A stretch of 64,000 nucleotides of DNA. Source: Halorubellus salinus. GTDB lineage: Archaea; Halobacteriota; Halobacteria; Halobacteriales; Natrialbaceae. Position 1 is the stretch's first letter. Every line of letters starts with the position of its first letter. The notes under the pieces are model-generated. The model searched no databases. It was not told the origin of the DNA and saw nothing but the letters and a program-made list of their open reading frames with translations. Shown piece after piece: positions 9,170 through 17,720 of this stretch. The stretch is from contig NZ_JAJCVI010000008.1 of NCBI RefSeq assembly GCF_020567525.1, forward strand, positions 47,999 to 111,998, read 5' to 3'. Both the position numbers and the translations under genes were made by a program.

Positions 9170-9958
9170 TCATGCGACGTCCTTCCGCTCGAAGTAAGCG
9201 CGGCTCGCGAGCACGAGGACGACGGCGGCGGCGAGCAGGAGGCCGGCGCCCTGGAGGTCGTACTCGCTCGCGACGAGCACCGCGGTCGGGTCGTAGTACC
9301 GGGACGGCGAGAGCGCGCCGAGCCACGCGACGTCCGTGCCGGCGGTGACGGAGTCCAGGAGGAAGAACCCGAAGAAGCCGCCGGCGGCGACGCGCTGAGC
9401 GACGCTCGCACGGTCGAAGACGACCGAGGCGAGCACACCCACGCCGGCCGCGACCAGCAGGTAGGGCACGGCGAGCGCGTGCACCATCGCGAGGTCGGTG
9501 ACCGAGATGGACTCGTCGATGCCGAGGAGCGCGAGGTAGACGACGACCGGCGTGACGACGTTCAGGACGACGAGCGGGACGAGGATGCTCGCGAACTTCT
9601 CGAGGAGGACCTTCGACCGGCTCACGGGGAGCGACAGGAGCATGTCCATGCGGCCGCGGTCGACGTCGTCCGCGATGAGGCCCGCGGCGGCGTACGCGAA
9701 GTAGATGCCGAGCAGGAGCACCCACCCGAACGCGTACAGTTCCGCGGCGAGGAACCCCTCGATGGTGTTCAGAGCCTGTAGGCCGAACGCCTGCTGGAGT
9801 GCGGGCGGGAGCGACGCGACGTACGCGTCCAGGTCGATGCCGTCGCTGATCGACGGGAACATCCAGACGTAGAGCGCGACGAGCACCGCGAAGCCGGCGG
9901 TCATCACGGCCGTTCCCTTCAGGCGTCGGCTGCCGTAGTACCGCGCGAACTCGAACAT
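9170..9958 (-). CDS. ABC-2-type transporter permease
   Basis: 262 residues with about six hydrophobic helices: residues 18-36, a pair around 78-100, 122-145, 160-180, 190-205 and 235-252. The segment DDVDRGRMDMLLSLPVSR in the first third is the typical cytoplasmic coupling region of ABC-2 permeases. The start codon overlaps the stop of the ATPase gene by one base (TGATG), so the two are translationally coupled and form one exporter in the cytoplasmic membrane. The substrate is unknown; the TetR neighbour suggests a drug or toxic metabolite. Confidence 0.88.
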   Translation of the reverse strand: MFEFARYYGSRRLKGTAVMTAGFAVLVALYVWMFPSISDGIDLDAYVASLPPALQQAFGLQALNTIEGFLAAELYAFGWVLLLGIYFAYAAAGLIADDVDRGRMDMLLSLPVSRSKVLLEKFASILVPLVVLNVVTPVVVYLALLGIDESISVTDLAMVHALAVPYLLVAAGVGVLASVVFDRASVAQRVAAGGFFGFFLLDSVTAGTDVAWLGALSPSRYYDPTAVLVASEYDLQGAGLLLAAAVVLVLASRAYFERKDVA

Positions 9959-11052
9959 CAGGCATCACCGCCGTGGCCGGCGTCGGTCCCCGCTGGCATC
10001 GGGTCGTCGCCGCGCTCGGTCGACTCGTCGCGGGTGGGTTCGGTACCGGCGGTCGCGTCGGTCTCGGCGTCGACATCGAGGGTCTCGTCGTCGTCGTAGA
10101 ACCGCATGAAGACGCGCTCCAGGGGTGCTTCCTCGACGTCGAGCTCGAGGACGTGGAAGCCGTCGAGGTAATCGACGAGCGCGTCGAACGACCCCGTGTA
10201 CGTGAACGTCAACTCGGCGAGCGCGGTCCCGGTCGCGTCCGCGTTGCGCTCGTCGCTTGCGTCCCCGCCGGCGGTCGCCATCGGGAGGTCCGCGTACCCA
10301 CCGTCGACCGATTCGACCGTGAGTTCGTGGACGCCGTCGAGCGACACGTCCTCGCGGTCGACGTCGGCGGCGACGCGAACGCGAACGTACTTCCCGGCGC
10401 GCTGGAGGACGTCCGCGACGGACGCCACCTCGACGATGCGGCCGTCGCGGATGATACCGATGCGGTCGCAGACCCGGCGGACCTCGCTCAGGACGTGCGA
10501 GGACAGGAAGAACGTCTTCCCGGCGGCCTTCTCCTGACGGACGAACTCGTTGAACGTCCGCTGGACGAGCGGGTCCAGGCCGGCGGTCGGTTCGTCCATC
10601 ACGAGGAGGTCGGGGTCGTGCATGAACGCCTGCACGAGCCCGAGCTTCTGCTTCTGGCCGGTCGAGTACCCGCGTATCTCGCGGTCGACGGGGACGTCGA
10701 ACAGTTCGAGGAGTTCCGCGCGTCGCGCGTCGCCCTTGAGGCTCGCGTGGAGGTCGAGGACCTCGCGGCCGGTCGCCTCCTCGTCGAACGCGGGGTTCGC
10801 GGGCAGGTACCCGATGCGTTCGCGGGCGTCGACGAGCGCTCGCTCGTCGGTGACGGGCGCGCCGAGGACGGTCGCGGTCCCGCTGGTCGGGGACTGGAAG
10901 CCCATGATGGTCCGGATGGTCGTGGTCTTCCCGGCGCCGTTCGGACCGAGATACCCGAAGACCTCGCCGGGTTCGACGTCGAGGGTGACGTCGTCGTTCG
11001 CGCGGACGTCCCCGTAGTCCTTCGTCAACCCCGCTATCGATATCGCGCTCAT
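9958..11052 (-). CDS. ABC transporter ATP-binding protein
   Basis: 364 residues. The N-terminal ~220 residues are an ABC ATPase with Walker A GPNGAGKT at 36-43, signature STGQK at 131-135 and Walker B LVMDEP at 151-156, followed by the H-loop in SSHVLSEV. The C-terminal ~140 residues are an accessory domain and an acidic Thr/Asp/Glu tail. This is the DrrA/CcmA-like layout of exporters. It is the first gene of the ATPase-permease-TetR operon. A TATA-like patch lies at about 11077-11083 on the same strand and is covered by a palindromic sequence. Confidence 0.93.
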   Translation of the reverse strand: MSAISIAGLTKDYGDVRANDDVTLDVEPGEVFGYLGPNGAGKTTTIRTIMGFQSPTSGTATVLGAPVTDERALVDARERIGYLPANPAFDEEATGREVLDLHASLKGDARRAELLELFDVPVDREIRGYSTGQKQKLGLVQAFMHDPDLLVMDEPTAGLDPLVQRTFNEFVRQEKAAGKTFFLSSHVLSEVRRVCDRIGIIRDGRIVEVASVADVLQRAGKYVRVRVAADVDREDVSLDGVHELTVESVDGGYADLPMATAGGDASDERNADATGTALAELTFTYTGSFDALVDYLDGFHVLELDVEEAPLERVFMRFYDDDETLDVDAETDATAGTEPTRDESTERGDDPMPAGTDAGHGGDA

Positions 11053-11070
11053 GACAGGAACTACGGAGAA

Positions 11071-11093
11071 TGAACGTATGAATCTACCGTTCA
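11071..11093 (-). promoter_or_regulatory. Candidate TetR operator over the exporter promoter
   Basis: A perfect 6-bp inverted repeat, TGAACG (11071-11076) and CGTTCA (11088-11093), separated by 11 bp, giving a 23-bp dyad of the size TetR repressors bind. It lies 19-41 bp upstream of the ATPase start codon and so overlaps the expected TATA position (about 28 nt upstream). The operon's last gene encodes a TetR-type protein. That the protein binds here is inferred from position and symmetry. Confidence 0.55.
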
Positions 11094-11157
11094 GATATTT
11101 TTGAGCGGTAGAGACGGCCGTCTTCGGGGGTTTCGGTGCTCTCGTCCGGGAATCAGC

Positions 11158-12348
11158 TCAATCGATGAGTGCGTGGAGCGCGTCGGTGACGACGGTGGCG
11201 GCGCGCTCGACGTCGGCGGCGTGGACGTACTCCCGCGGGGAGTGCGCGACGGCGCCGTCGTCGTCCGCGAGCACGCCCGGGCCGAAGACGACGGTCGGGG
11301 CGAGCGCGGCGAAGTACGACGCCTCGGTCGCCGCGCCGAACGGACGCGGTGAGCCAGCGCCGGCGTCGACGAGCGCGTCAACGACCCTCGCCCCCTCGTC
11401 GGTCGCCCACGCCTCGAGGAACGGCGTCTCGCGCTCCGTGAACGCGAACGCGACGCCGACGTCGCCCGGAACGGCCTCGCGGACGTGCGCGAGGAGCGCG
11501 TCCCGGAACCCGTCGGCGGTCTCCGGCGGTACCGACCGGCGGTCGAGCACGACGCTCGCGCTCGCGGGCACCTGGTTCGTCGCCGTGCCGCCGTCGACGA
11601 CCGTCGGCGTGAGCGTCGCCGCCCCGAGCTGGTCGTGGACCGGCGGCGCGTCCGCGCGGTCGTCGAACGCCCCGATTGCCCTCAATGCGTCCTCGAGGGC
11701 GGCGACCGCGTTCGTCCCGGAGTCGGGTTCGGCCGCGTGCGCGTTCTCGCCGGCGAGCGTCAGCGTCCCCTGGAAACGGCCCTTCGCGGCCGTGCACGCG
11801 GCGAGGTCGGTGGGTTCGCCGACGACGAACGCGTCCGCGTCCCGGATGGCTGCGACCGGTGCCGGTGCGTCCGCGGTCCCGCCTGCGGTGACGAGGTGGT
11901 GCGCGCCCTCGCTCAGCGTCTCCTCGTCGGACGTCACCGCCAGCGTCACCGCACCTGCGACGGACGCGTCTCGGTCGTCGTGGCCGCCGCGGTCGTCGCC
12001 TGCTGCAATCGCGCGGTCGACCGCGAGGAAGCCCGCGAGCAACGCTGCGAGCGGCCCGCCGGCGTCGCACGTCCCGCGACCGCGGAGCACGTCGCCGTCG
12101 CGCTCGAACGGCACGTCCGGCGGGACCGTGTCGACGTGGGTGTTCAGGACGACGTGCGGTCCAGCGTCCGGATCCCCGGTGGTCGCGAGCACGTTCCCCG
12201 CGTCGTCCACGGTCGCAACGACGCCCGACGCCGCGTGCTCGTCGATGGTGTCGACGAGGAACTCGCGGGCACGGTCGACGCGCTCGTGGGTCTCGAACGC
12301 CGCGAGCGACGCCAGGAAGGAGACCGGGTCGAAGTCGGGCGCGGTCAC
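11158..12348 (-). CDS. dapE: M20-family deacylase, probable succinyl-diaminopimelate desuccinylase
   Basis: Hydrolyses N-succinyl-LL-diaminopimelate to LL-diaminopimelate with two zinc ions. 396 residues with M20 metallopeptidase motifs: NTHVDTVPPD, the bridging region RGTCDAGGPLAAL, the catalytic SDEET and a later HSPREYVH. The start is GTG at 12348, overlapping the dapF stop by four bases (GTGA). It is last in the lysine operon, which supports a DapE role; by sequence alone an acetylornithine or acyl-lysine deacetylase would also fit. The C-terminal half contains the small dimerisation domain. Confidence 0.9.
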   Translation of the reverse strand: MTAPDFDPVSFLASLAAFETHERVDRAREFLVDTIDEHAASGVVATVDDAGNVLATTGDPDAGPHVVLNTHVDTVPPDVPFERDGDVLRGRGTCDAGGPLAALLAGFLAVDRAIAAGDDRGGHDDRDASVAGAVTLAVTSDEETLSEGAHHLVTAGGTADAPAPVAAIRDADAFVVGEPTDLAACTAAKGRFQGTLTLAGENAHAAEPDSGTNAVAALEDALRAIGAFDDRADAPPVHDQLGAATLTPTVVDGGTATNQVPASASVVLDRRSVPPETADGFRDALLAHVREAVPGDVGVAFAFTERETPFLEAWATDEGARVVDALVDAGAGSPRPFGAATEASYFAALAPTVVFGPGVLADDDGAVAHSPREYVHAADVERAATVVTDALHALID

Positions 12349-13202
12349 GGCTGCGGTTCGACGCGGTCGACGGTCGCCGCGGCCTCACCGTCGAACTCGT
12401 GCGCGACCGGCCCCGTCAGCGTCGCCGCCCCGTCCTCGGGGAACGACACGAGGAGGTCGCCGCCCGGCGGCGAGACGTGCACGACGTCCGCGGTGGTGCG
12501 GTCACGGACGCGCGCCGCCGCCGCGATCGCGACCGCACCCGTACCACACGACGCGGTCTCGCCCTCGACGCCGCGCTCGTACGTCCGCTGGTCGAACCCG
12601 CCGTCCTCGCGCCGCGAGGCGAACGTCACGTTCGCGCCCTCTGGAAACGCGTCGTGACTCCGGATCGGCGGTGCGGCCGCGTCGACGTCCACCGCGTCGA
12701 CGTCGTCGACGAACACGACCGCGTGCGGGACGCCCGTGTTCAGCGCGGTCACGGCGTACCCCTCGAGGGCCTCGCCGAGCATCGGCTCGTCGTACTCGTC
12801 CGCGAGCGGAACGACCTCGGGTTCGAAGCGCGGTTCGCCCATCTCGATGGCGACCTCGTCGCCCTCGCGACGCGCGTACCGCGTCCCGGCCTGCGTGTCG
12901 ATCATGACCTCGGACGCGCCCGTGCGCTCCATCGCCCACTCGGCGGCGACGCGCGCGCCGTTCCCGCACATCGCCGCGGTCGACCCGTCGGGCTGAACGA
13001 GCGTCATCACGACCCGCGGCGGGTCGAAGCGATCCTCGAGCGCGAGGAAGAGCACGCCGTCCGCACCGACGCCGTCGGTCCGGTCGCAGTGCCGGGTCGC
13101 GAACGCGGCCCGGTCCGGGACGTACTCGTTCGCGTCCACGACGAGGAAGTCGTTCCCCGTGCCGTGGTACTTCTCGAACGCGACCTCGTCGTGGACGCTC
13201 AT
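12345..13202 (-). CDS. dapF: Diaminopimelate epimerase
   Basis: Converts LL- to meso-diaminopimelate without a cofactor. 285 residues. The two catalytic cysteines are seen in MCGNGAR and in ASCGTGAVA, in the expected order in the two halves. The N-terminus FEKYHGTGNDF is the classical DapF opening and fixes the start at 13202; an open frame further upstream has no family resemblance. The gene lies 112 bp after lysA and overlaps dapE by four bases. The gap to lysA has no obvious promoter, so it probably belongs to the same transcript. Confidence 0.95.
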   Translation of the reverse strand: MSVHDEVAFEKYHGTGNDFLVVDANEYVPDRAAFATRHCDRTDGVGADGVLFLALEDRFDPPRVVMTLVQPDGSTAAMCGNGARVAAEWAMERTGASEVMIDTQAGTRYARREGDEVAIEMGEPRFEPEVVPLADEYDEPMLGEALEGYAVTALNTGVPHAVVFVDDVDAVDVDAAAPPIRSHDAFPEGANVTFASRREDGGFDQRTYERGVEGETASCGTGAVAIAAAARVRDRTTADVVHVSPPGGDLLVSFPEDGAATLTGPVAHEFDGEAAATVDRVEPQP

Positions 13203-13314
13203 CGGCCACCTCCGCGACCGCTGGTTCCCGGGCCGGTCGCGTGGTGGTCGGCTGCTGGCTGTTCGCTTCGAAGTCGGTCGTGACTGCGTCGATCGTGGGT
13301 GTGTCGCTGTACGT

Positions 13315-14673
13315 TCATAGTTCCAGAGTCGTGATGTCGCTGAGCGTCTCGCGGCGTCGCGCGAGCGACGCGGCGCCGTCCGCGAGGACGACGGTCGCTG
13401 GTCGTGGTCGGGAGTTGTACGTGCTCGCCATCTCGTAGCCGTACGCGCCGGCGTTCCCGACCGCGAGGACGTCGCCGCGGACGGGTCGGGCGAGCGGCCG
13501 GTCCTCGGCGAACACGTCGCTCGATTCGCAGATGGGGCCGGTGACGGTCGCACGCACCACGCCGCGACCGTCACCCCCTGCGGACGCGCCGTCCTCGCGG
13601 TGCCCGTCGCCGACTGCGTCCGCGCTGACGTTGCGGAGGGCGTGGTAGGAGCCGTAGATGGCGGGGCGGGCGAGCGTCGTCATGCCTGCGTCGACGCCGA
13701 CGACGGTGGTGTCGGGCGTCTCCTTGACGGTGTTGACGTCGGTGAGGAGGACGCCGGCGTCGGCGACGAGGTACCGCCCGGGTTCGACGACAAGGTGGGC
13801 GTCGACGTCGCCGAGCGCGTCGCGGGTGGCGTCCGCGACCGCGTCGAGGTCGAGCGCTGGTTCGTCCTCGCGGTAGGGGACGCCGAGGCCGCCGCCGACG
13901 TCGACGAACTCGAGGTCGTGCACGGCGTCGAACTCGCGGGCGACGTCGCCGACGCGCGCCACCATCTCGCGGTGGGCGTCCAGGTCGTCGGCGTCGTGGA
14001 TGCCGGAGCCGGCGTGGGCGTGCACGCCGACGACGTCCATCCCCGCCTGGGTCGCGGTCTCCGCGACGTCGAGTGCGCGGTCGCGCGGGACGCCGAACTT
14101 CGCGTTCGCGCCCGTCCGGACCTTCTCGTGGTGCCCGGCGCCGACGCCGGGGTTGACGCGCACGCACAGACGGCCGTCGAACCCGCGGGTCGCGAGTCGC
14201 GCGACGGTGTCCTCGGCGCCGACGGTGACGGTGACGTCGGCGGCGACGCCGTCGGTCCAGAGCTCGACGACCGTGTCGAGGTCGACCGCGGGCGGATTGA
14301 CGGCGGTGTAGTGCACGCGGTCGCTCGGGACGCCGGCGTCGAGTGCGCGCACGACCTCGCCGGCGCTCGCACACTCCACGCCAGCGCCCTCGTCGTCGAG
14401 CACCTCGAAGACGTGCCCGAGCGCGTTCGCCTTCGCGGCGTAGTGGACGGCCGCGTCCGGGAACGCCGCGTCGAGCCGCCGGTAGTTCTCGCGCACGCGG
14501 TCCAGGTCGAGGGCGTACACCGGACTGCCGTACTGGCGGCGCAGGTCGAGGAGGTCGTCGGCGTCCCAGTCCGCGAGCCGACGGACTCCGGGGCCGCCGC
14601 CCGCGGCGGCACCCGTGCCGGCGGCCCCGGTCCCGTCGTCGCCGGCGTGCCGGCTCGCGGACTCCTCGCTCAT
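13315..14673 (-). CDS. lysA: Diaminopimelate decarboxylase
   Basis: The final step of lysine synthesis: PLP-dependent decarboxylation of meso-diaminopimelate. 452 residues. The PLP lysine is in HYAAKANALG, a HAHAGSGI motif and the glycine-rich VDVGGGLG follow, and the active-site cysteine is in PICESSD. The first ~30 residues are a Gly/Ala-rich low-complexity extension before the fold begins. The ATG at 14673 overlaps the dapD stop by four bases (ATGA), which fixes the start. Middle gene of the lysine operon. Confidence 0.95.
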   Translation of the reverse strand: MSEESASRHAGDDGTGAAGTGAAAGGGPGVRRLADWDADDLLDLRRQYGSPVYALDLDRVRENYRRLDAAFPDAAVHYAAKANALGHVFEVLDDEGAGVECASAGEVVRALDAGVPSDRVHYTAVNPPAVDLDTVVELWTDGVAADVTVTVGAEDTVARLATRGFDGRLCVRVNPGVGAGHHEKVRTGANAKFGVPRDRALDVAETATQAGMDVVGVHAHAGSGIHDADDLDAHREMVARVGDVAREFDAVHDLEFVDVGGGLGVPYREDEPALDLDAVADATRDALGDVDAHLVVEPGRYLVADAGVLLTDVNTVKETPDTTVVGVDAGMTTLARPAIYGSYHALRNVSADAVGDGHREDGASAGGDGRGVVRATVTGPICESSDVFAEDRPLARPVRGDVLAVGNAGAYGYEMASTYNSRPRPATVVLADGAASLARRRETLSDITTLEL

Positions 14674-15512
14674 TCCCGGAGCACCTCCTCGCGCTCGGTC
14701 GCCTCCAGGGTCTCCTCGCCGAGGTCGGTGGCGACGACCGCGGGCTTGTACGCCGCCCCCGGGATGAGGGCCTCGTCGCTCACGCTCGACTCGACGTACC
14801 GCTGGAACGCCCGGCGCTCCGCGGGCAGTTCGCCGTAGTACACCTCGTCGTCCACGAGGTCGTACACGGGGATGCGCGGCGTCAACAGGGTGTTCTCGCC
14901 GACGACCGAGTTCTCGCCGACGACGAACCCCGAGGTGACCCGGCAGCCCGCGCCGAGCGAGACGCCGTCCTCGACGACCACGGGCGTGCCCTCGACGGGT
15001 TCGAGGACGCCACCGATGAGGGTGTTCGCGCCGAGCTTCACGTCCGACCCGATCTGTGCGCACGAGCCGACGGTGTCGCAGGAGTCGACGAGCGTGCCGT
15101 CGTCGACGTACGCGCCGATGTTGACGAAGCTCGGGCTCATGAGGATGCAGTCGTCGCCGACGTGCGCGCCCGTGCGGACGACCGTCCCGTTCGGGGTGTT
15201 CCGCGAGCCACGCTGGCCGTAGTCGCTCGTGTCCTGCAGGGGGAGGACGTCGTTGTACGTCACGCCGCCGTACTCGTACTGGTCGATGCCGTGCGTCGCG
15301 AACGTGAGGAGGATGCCCTGCTTCACCCACGCGTTCGCCTCCCACGCGCTCGCACCCGAGCCGTCCCCGGTCGGTTCCGCGGCCCGCACCTCGCCGGCCT
15401 CGAGCGCGTCGAGGAACGCGTGGAGGACGTCGTGGACGTGATGCGCGTCCGCGTCCAGGTCGCCGGCCTCGTGTCGCGCCCAGAGGTCGGCGACGTCGGC
15501 TTCCAGACTCAT
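14670..15512 (-). CDS. dapD: Tetrahydrodipicolinate N-succinyltransferase
   Basis: Succinylates tetrahydrodipicolinate, committing the operon to the succinylase variant of the DAP pathway. 280 residues. A short helical N-terminal domain is followed by left-handed beta-helix hexapeptide repeats from about residue 100 to 200 (for example GAYVDDGTLVDS, IGSDVKLGANTLIGG) and a C-terminal cap. The ATG at 15512 overlaps the dapB stop by four bases. Its partner aminotransferase (DapC/ArgD type) is not in this window. Confidence 0.95.
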   Translation of the reverse strand: MSLEADVADLWARHEAGDLDADAHHVHDVLHAFLDALEAGEVRAAEPTGDGSGASAWEANAWVKQGILLTFATHGIDQYEYGGVTYNDVLPLQDTSDYGQRGSRNTPNGTVVRTGAHVGDDCILMSPSFVNIGAYVDDGTLVDSCDTVGSCAQIGSDVKLGANTLIGGVLEPVEGTPVVVEDGVSLGAGCRVTSGFVVGENSVVGENTLLTPRIPVYDLVDDEVYYGELPAERRAFQRYVESSVSDEALIPGAAYKPAVVATDLGEETLEATEREEVLRE

Positions 15513-16366
15513 TGCTCGCCTCCAGCGTCCCCGGGTACTTGACCGTCGTCGGTACCGTCCAATCCTGCCGCACTCGCCTCGTCGGCTCCGACGACGTCCG
15601 CGAACGCGTAGAAGCCTGGGTCGCGGCCCGAGAGCCAGTCGGCGGCGTCGAGCGCGCCGGCGGCGAACACGCCGCGGTCGGTCGCACGATGCTGGAGGCG
15701 GAGCTCCTCGTGATTCCCGGCGACGACGAGCTCGTGCTCGCCGGGGACGTCGCCCGCGCGCAGCGAGTGCACGCCGACCTCGCCCGCCTCGCGGCGCGAT
15801 TCGCCCTCGCGACCGTGGACGCGCTCCCCGGCGGCGTCGCCCGCCTCGACCCCGTGGCGCTCGCGCGCTTCGTCGACCGCGTCGAGCATCGCCTCTGCGG
15901 TCCCACTTGGGGCGTCGCGCTTCCCGTTGTGATGTGCCTCGACGAGTTCGACGTCGTACCCCGGGAGCGCCGCGACCGCGTCGCCGACGAGCGCGAGCAA
16001 CGCCTGGACGCCACGCGCGAAGTTCGCCGCCTGCAGCACCGGCACCTCGCCGCTCGCAGCCTCGAGCGCCGCCTGCTGGTCGTCGCTCAATCCAGTGGTC
16101 CCCGTGACGAACGCCACGCCAGCGTCGGCGCACGCCTCGGCGTACTCGACGCAGGACTCGGGGCCCGTGAAGTCGACGATGACGTTCGGCTCGTGCTCGG
16201 CGACGAGCGCCTCGAAGTCCTCGCTCGCCGCGACGTCGACGCCGTGGACGGGCGACGCCGGCGGATCCCGTGCGGTCCCGAACACGACGTCGTAGCCGCG
16301 GTCGACCGCCGCCGCGAGCACCTCGCCGCCGGTGCGGCCGGTCGCGCCCGTGACCGCGACGCGCAT
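15509..16366 (-). CDS. dapB: 4-hydroxy-tetrahydrodipicolinate reductase
   Basis: Reduces hydroxy-tetrahydrodipicolinate with NAD(P)H. 285 residues. Rossmann motif GATGRTGG at residues 7-14, the substrate motif HNGKRDAPSGTA in the middle, and FTGPE/GTTGL nucleotide-contact segments. The C-terminal ~25 residues are an acidic Gly/Asp tail not found in bacterial DapB. The ATG overlaps the dapA stop by one base (TGATG), indicating coupled translation within the lysine operon. Confidence 0.95.
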   Translation of the reverse strand: MRVAVTGATGRTGGEVLAAAVDRGYDVVFGTARDPPASPVHGVDVAASEDFEALVAEHEPNVIVDFTGPESCVEYAEACADAGVAFVTGTTGLSDDQQAALEAASGEVPVLQAANFARGVQALLALVGDAVAALPGYDVELVEAHHNGKRDAPSGTAEAMLDAVDEARERHGVEAGDAAGERVHGREGESRREAGEVGVHSLRAGDVPGEHELVVAGNHEELRLQHRATDRGVFAAGALDAADWLSGRDPGFYAFADVVGADEASAAGLDGTDDGQVPGDAGGEQ

Positions 16367-17319
16367 CAGGAGTCCACCTCCGCGAGTCGGTCGTCCGCGG
16401 AGCCGTCACCGCCGTCGTACTGCTCGCGCTCGAAGTCGTCGAGGTCGTCGAGGACCGCCGCGAGGTCGTCGCGGTACTCGGGCGCGAGCCGCGACAGCGG
16501 CGACCGCAACTCGGGACTGTGGTGCCCGCGGACGTGCATTGCTTCCTTGACCGGGATCGGGTTCGTCTCCCAGAACAACGCCCGGTTCAGGGGCCCGAGC
16601 TCGTGATGGATCCGTCGGGCCGTCGCGTAGTCGCCGGCGAGCGCCGCGCCGACCATCGCGGTCGTCCGCTCCGGTTCGACGTTCGCGACCACCGAGATGG
16701 TGCCCTGCCCGCCCATCGAGCAGATGGGGAGCGTGAGCGCGTCGTCGCCCGAGAGCACCGCGAACTCGGCGTCGCGCGTCCGCTCGACGATCTCCGTTAT
16801 CTGCCCGAGGTCACCGGACGCGGCCTTGAATCCCACAATGTTCTCGTGTGCGGCGAGCGCGACCGCGGTGTCCGGTTCGATGTTCCGGCCCGTCCGCGAC
16901 GGCACGTTGTAGACTATCTGGGGCGCGTCGATCTCGTCGGCGAGCGTCTCGTAGTGCGAGCGGAGGCCGCGTTGCTCGGGCTTGTTATAGTACGGCGAGA
17001 TGAGCAGGAGCGCGTCGGCGCCAGCCTCGATGGAGCGCTCGCCGAGGTCGAGCGCCTCGGCGGTGTTGTTCGAGCCAGCGCCAGCGATGACGGGGACGTC
17101 GTCGACGGCGTCGGCGACCGCCTCGACGACCTCGACGTGCTCGTCGTGGCTCAGGGTCGCGGACTCCCCCGTCGAACCGACGGGGACGACGCCGTCGACG
17201 CCAGCGGCCTCGACGCGGTGGGCGTTCTCGCGGAGTGTCTCGAAGTCGATACTGCCGTCGCTCGCGAACGGCGTGGTGAGCGCGGGATAGACGCCGCGCA
17301 GGTCGATGTGGTCTGTCAT
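16366..17319 (-). CDS. dapA: 4-hydroxy-tetrahydrodipicolinate synthase
   Basis: Condenses pyruvate with aspartate semialdehyde, the entry to the lysine branch. 317 residues with the (beta/alpha)8 aldolase pattern: TTPF near the N-terminus, VPVGSTGE, the tyrosine of YNVPSRTGR and the Schiff-base lysine in IVGFKAASGD. First gene of the six-gene lysine operon. No TATA-like patch is found at -28. The best candidate (TTTTACA on the same strand, near 17450) would give a leader of roughly 100 nt, unlike most genes here. Two direct repeats lie between the start codon and that promoter. Confidence 0.96.
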   Translation of the reverse strand: MTDHIDLRGVYPALTTPFASDGSIDFETLRENAHRVEAAGVDGVVPVGSTGESATLSHDEHVEVVEAVADAVDDVPVIAGAGSNNTAEALDLGERSIEAGADALLLISPYYNKPEQRGLRSHYETLADEIDAPQIVYNVPSRTGRNIEPDTAVALAAHENIVGFKAASGDLGQITEIVERTRDAEFAVLSGDDALTLPICSMGGQGTISVVANVEPERTTAMVGAALAGDYATARRIHHELGPLNRALFWETNPIPVKEAMHVRGHHSPELRSPLSRLAPEYRDDLAAVLDDLDDFEREQYDGGDGSADDRLAEVDS

Positions 17320-17328
17320 TACGTGGGT

Positions 17329-17359
17329 TTCGGCTGTCGGGTCGTGGAGTTCGGCTGTC
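17329..17359. promoter_or_regulatory. Direct repeats in the dapA leader/promoter region
   Basis: The 10-mer ttcggctgtc occurs twice, at 17329-17338 and 17350-17359, exactly 21 bp apart, two helical turns. They lie 10-40 bp upstream of the dapA start codon, so they fall inside the probable leader or core promoter. The rest of the 401-bp gap to 17720 contains AT-rich patches at about 17443-17452 and 17507-17532 that could be promoters for either side; I saw no tRNA or further gene in it. Confidence 0.4.
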
Positions 17360-17720
17360 AGAGTCGGACGCGATTCGAGTCGTCGGTGTCGCCCGGAACG
17401 GGGGTGCTACGCCCGCTGCGAGCGGCTATCGCGTCCGTTTGCGGAATGTAAAACCAGCTGTGGCACTCTCGGGCCGGGAGCGAACCGGTCGCGAGGTGTC
17501 ACGCCGCATTATGAGGTTCGAGGGGGACCGAGTAGTATAATGTTTGTGCCGACCGCAGAAAGTGCCCGTGTCGCCCACCGGTGCCGTGGTTCGCGTTCGC
17601 ACGGGTCGTTGTCGGCCGGGGTCGTCACGGGCGGTCGTCGGTCGTGGTCGAGGGTGCGGGCTGTCGGCGAAAGCCGGGTCGGTAGCAAGACCCTTCAGGG
17701 AGACGGCCGCAGTTCGAGGC

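Noticed and set aside
13203..13574. Upstream extension of dapF
   Set aside because: DapF starts at the FEKYHGTGNDF segment; the added sequence overlaps lysA and has no similarity.
17440..17535. A possible tRNA gene in the dapA - NYN gap
   Set aside because: A ggttcga-like string is present, but there is no cloverleaf pairing or acceptor stem around it.
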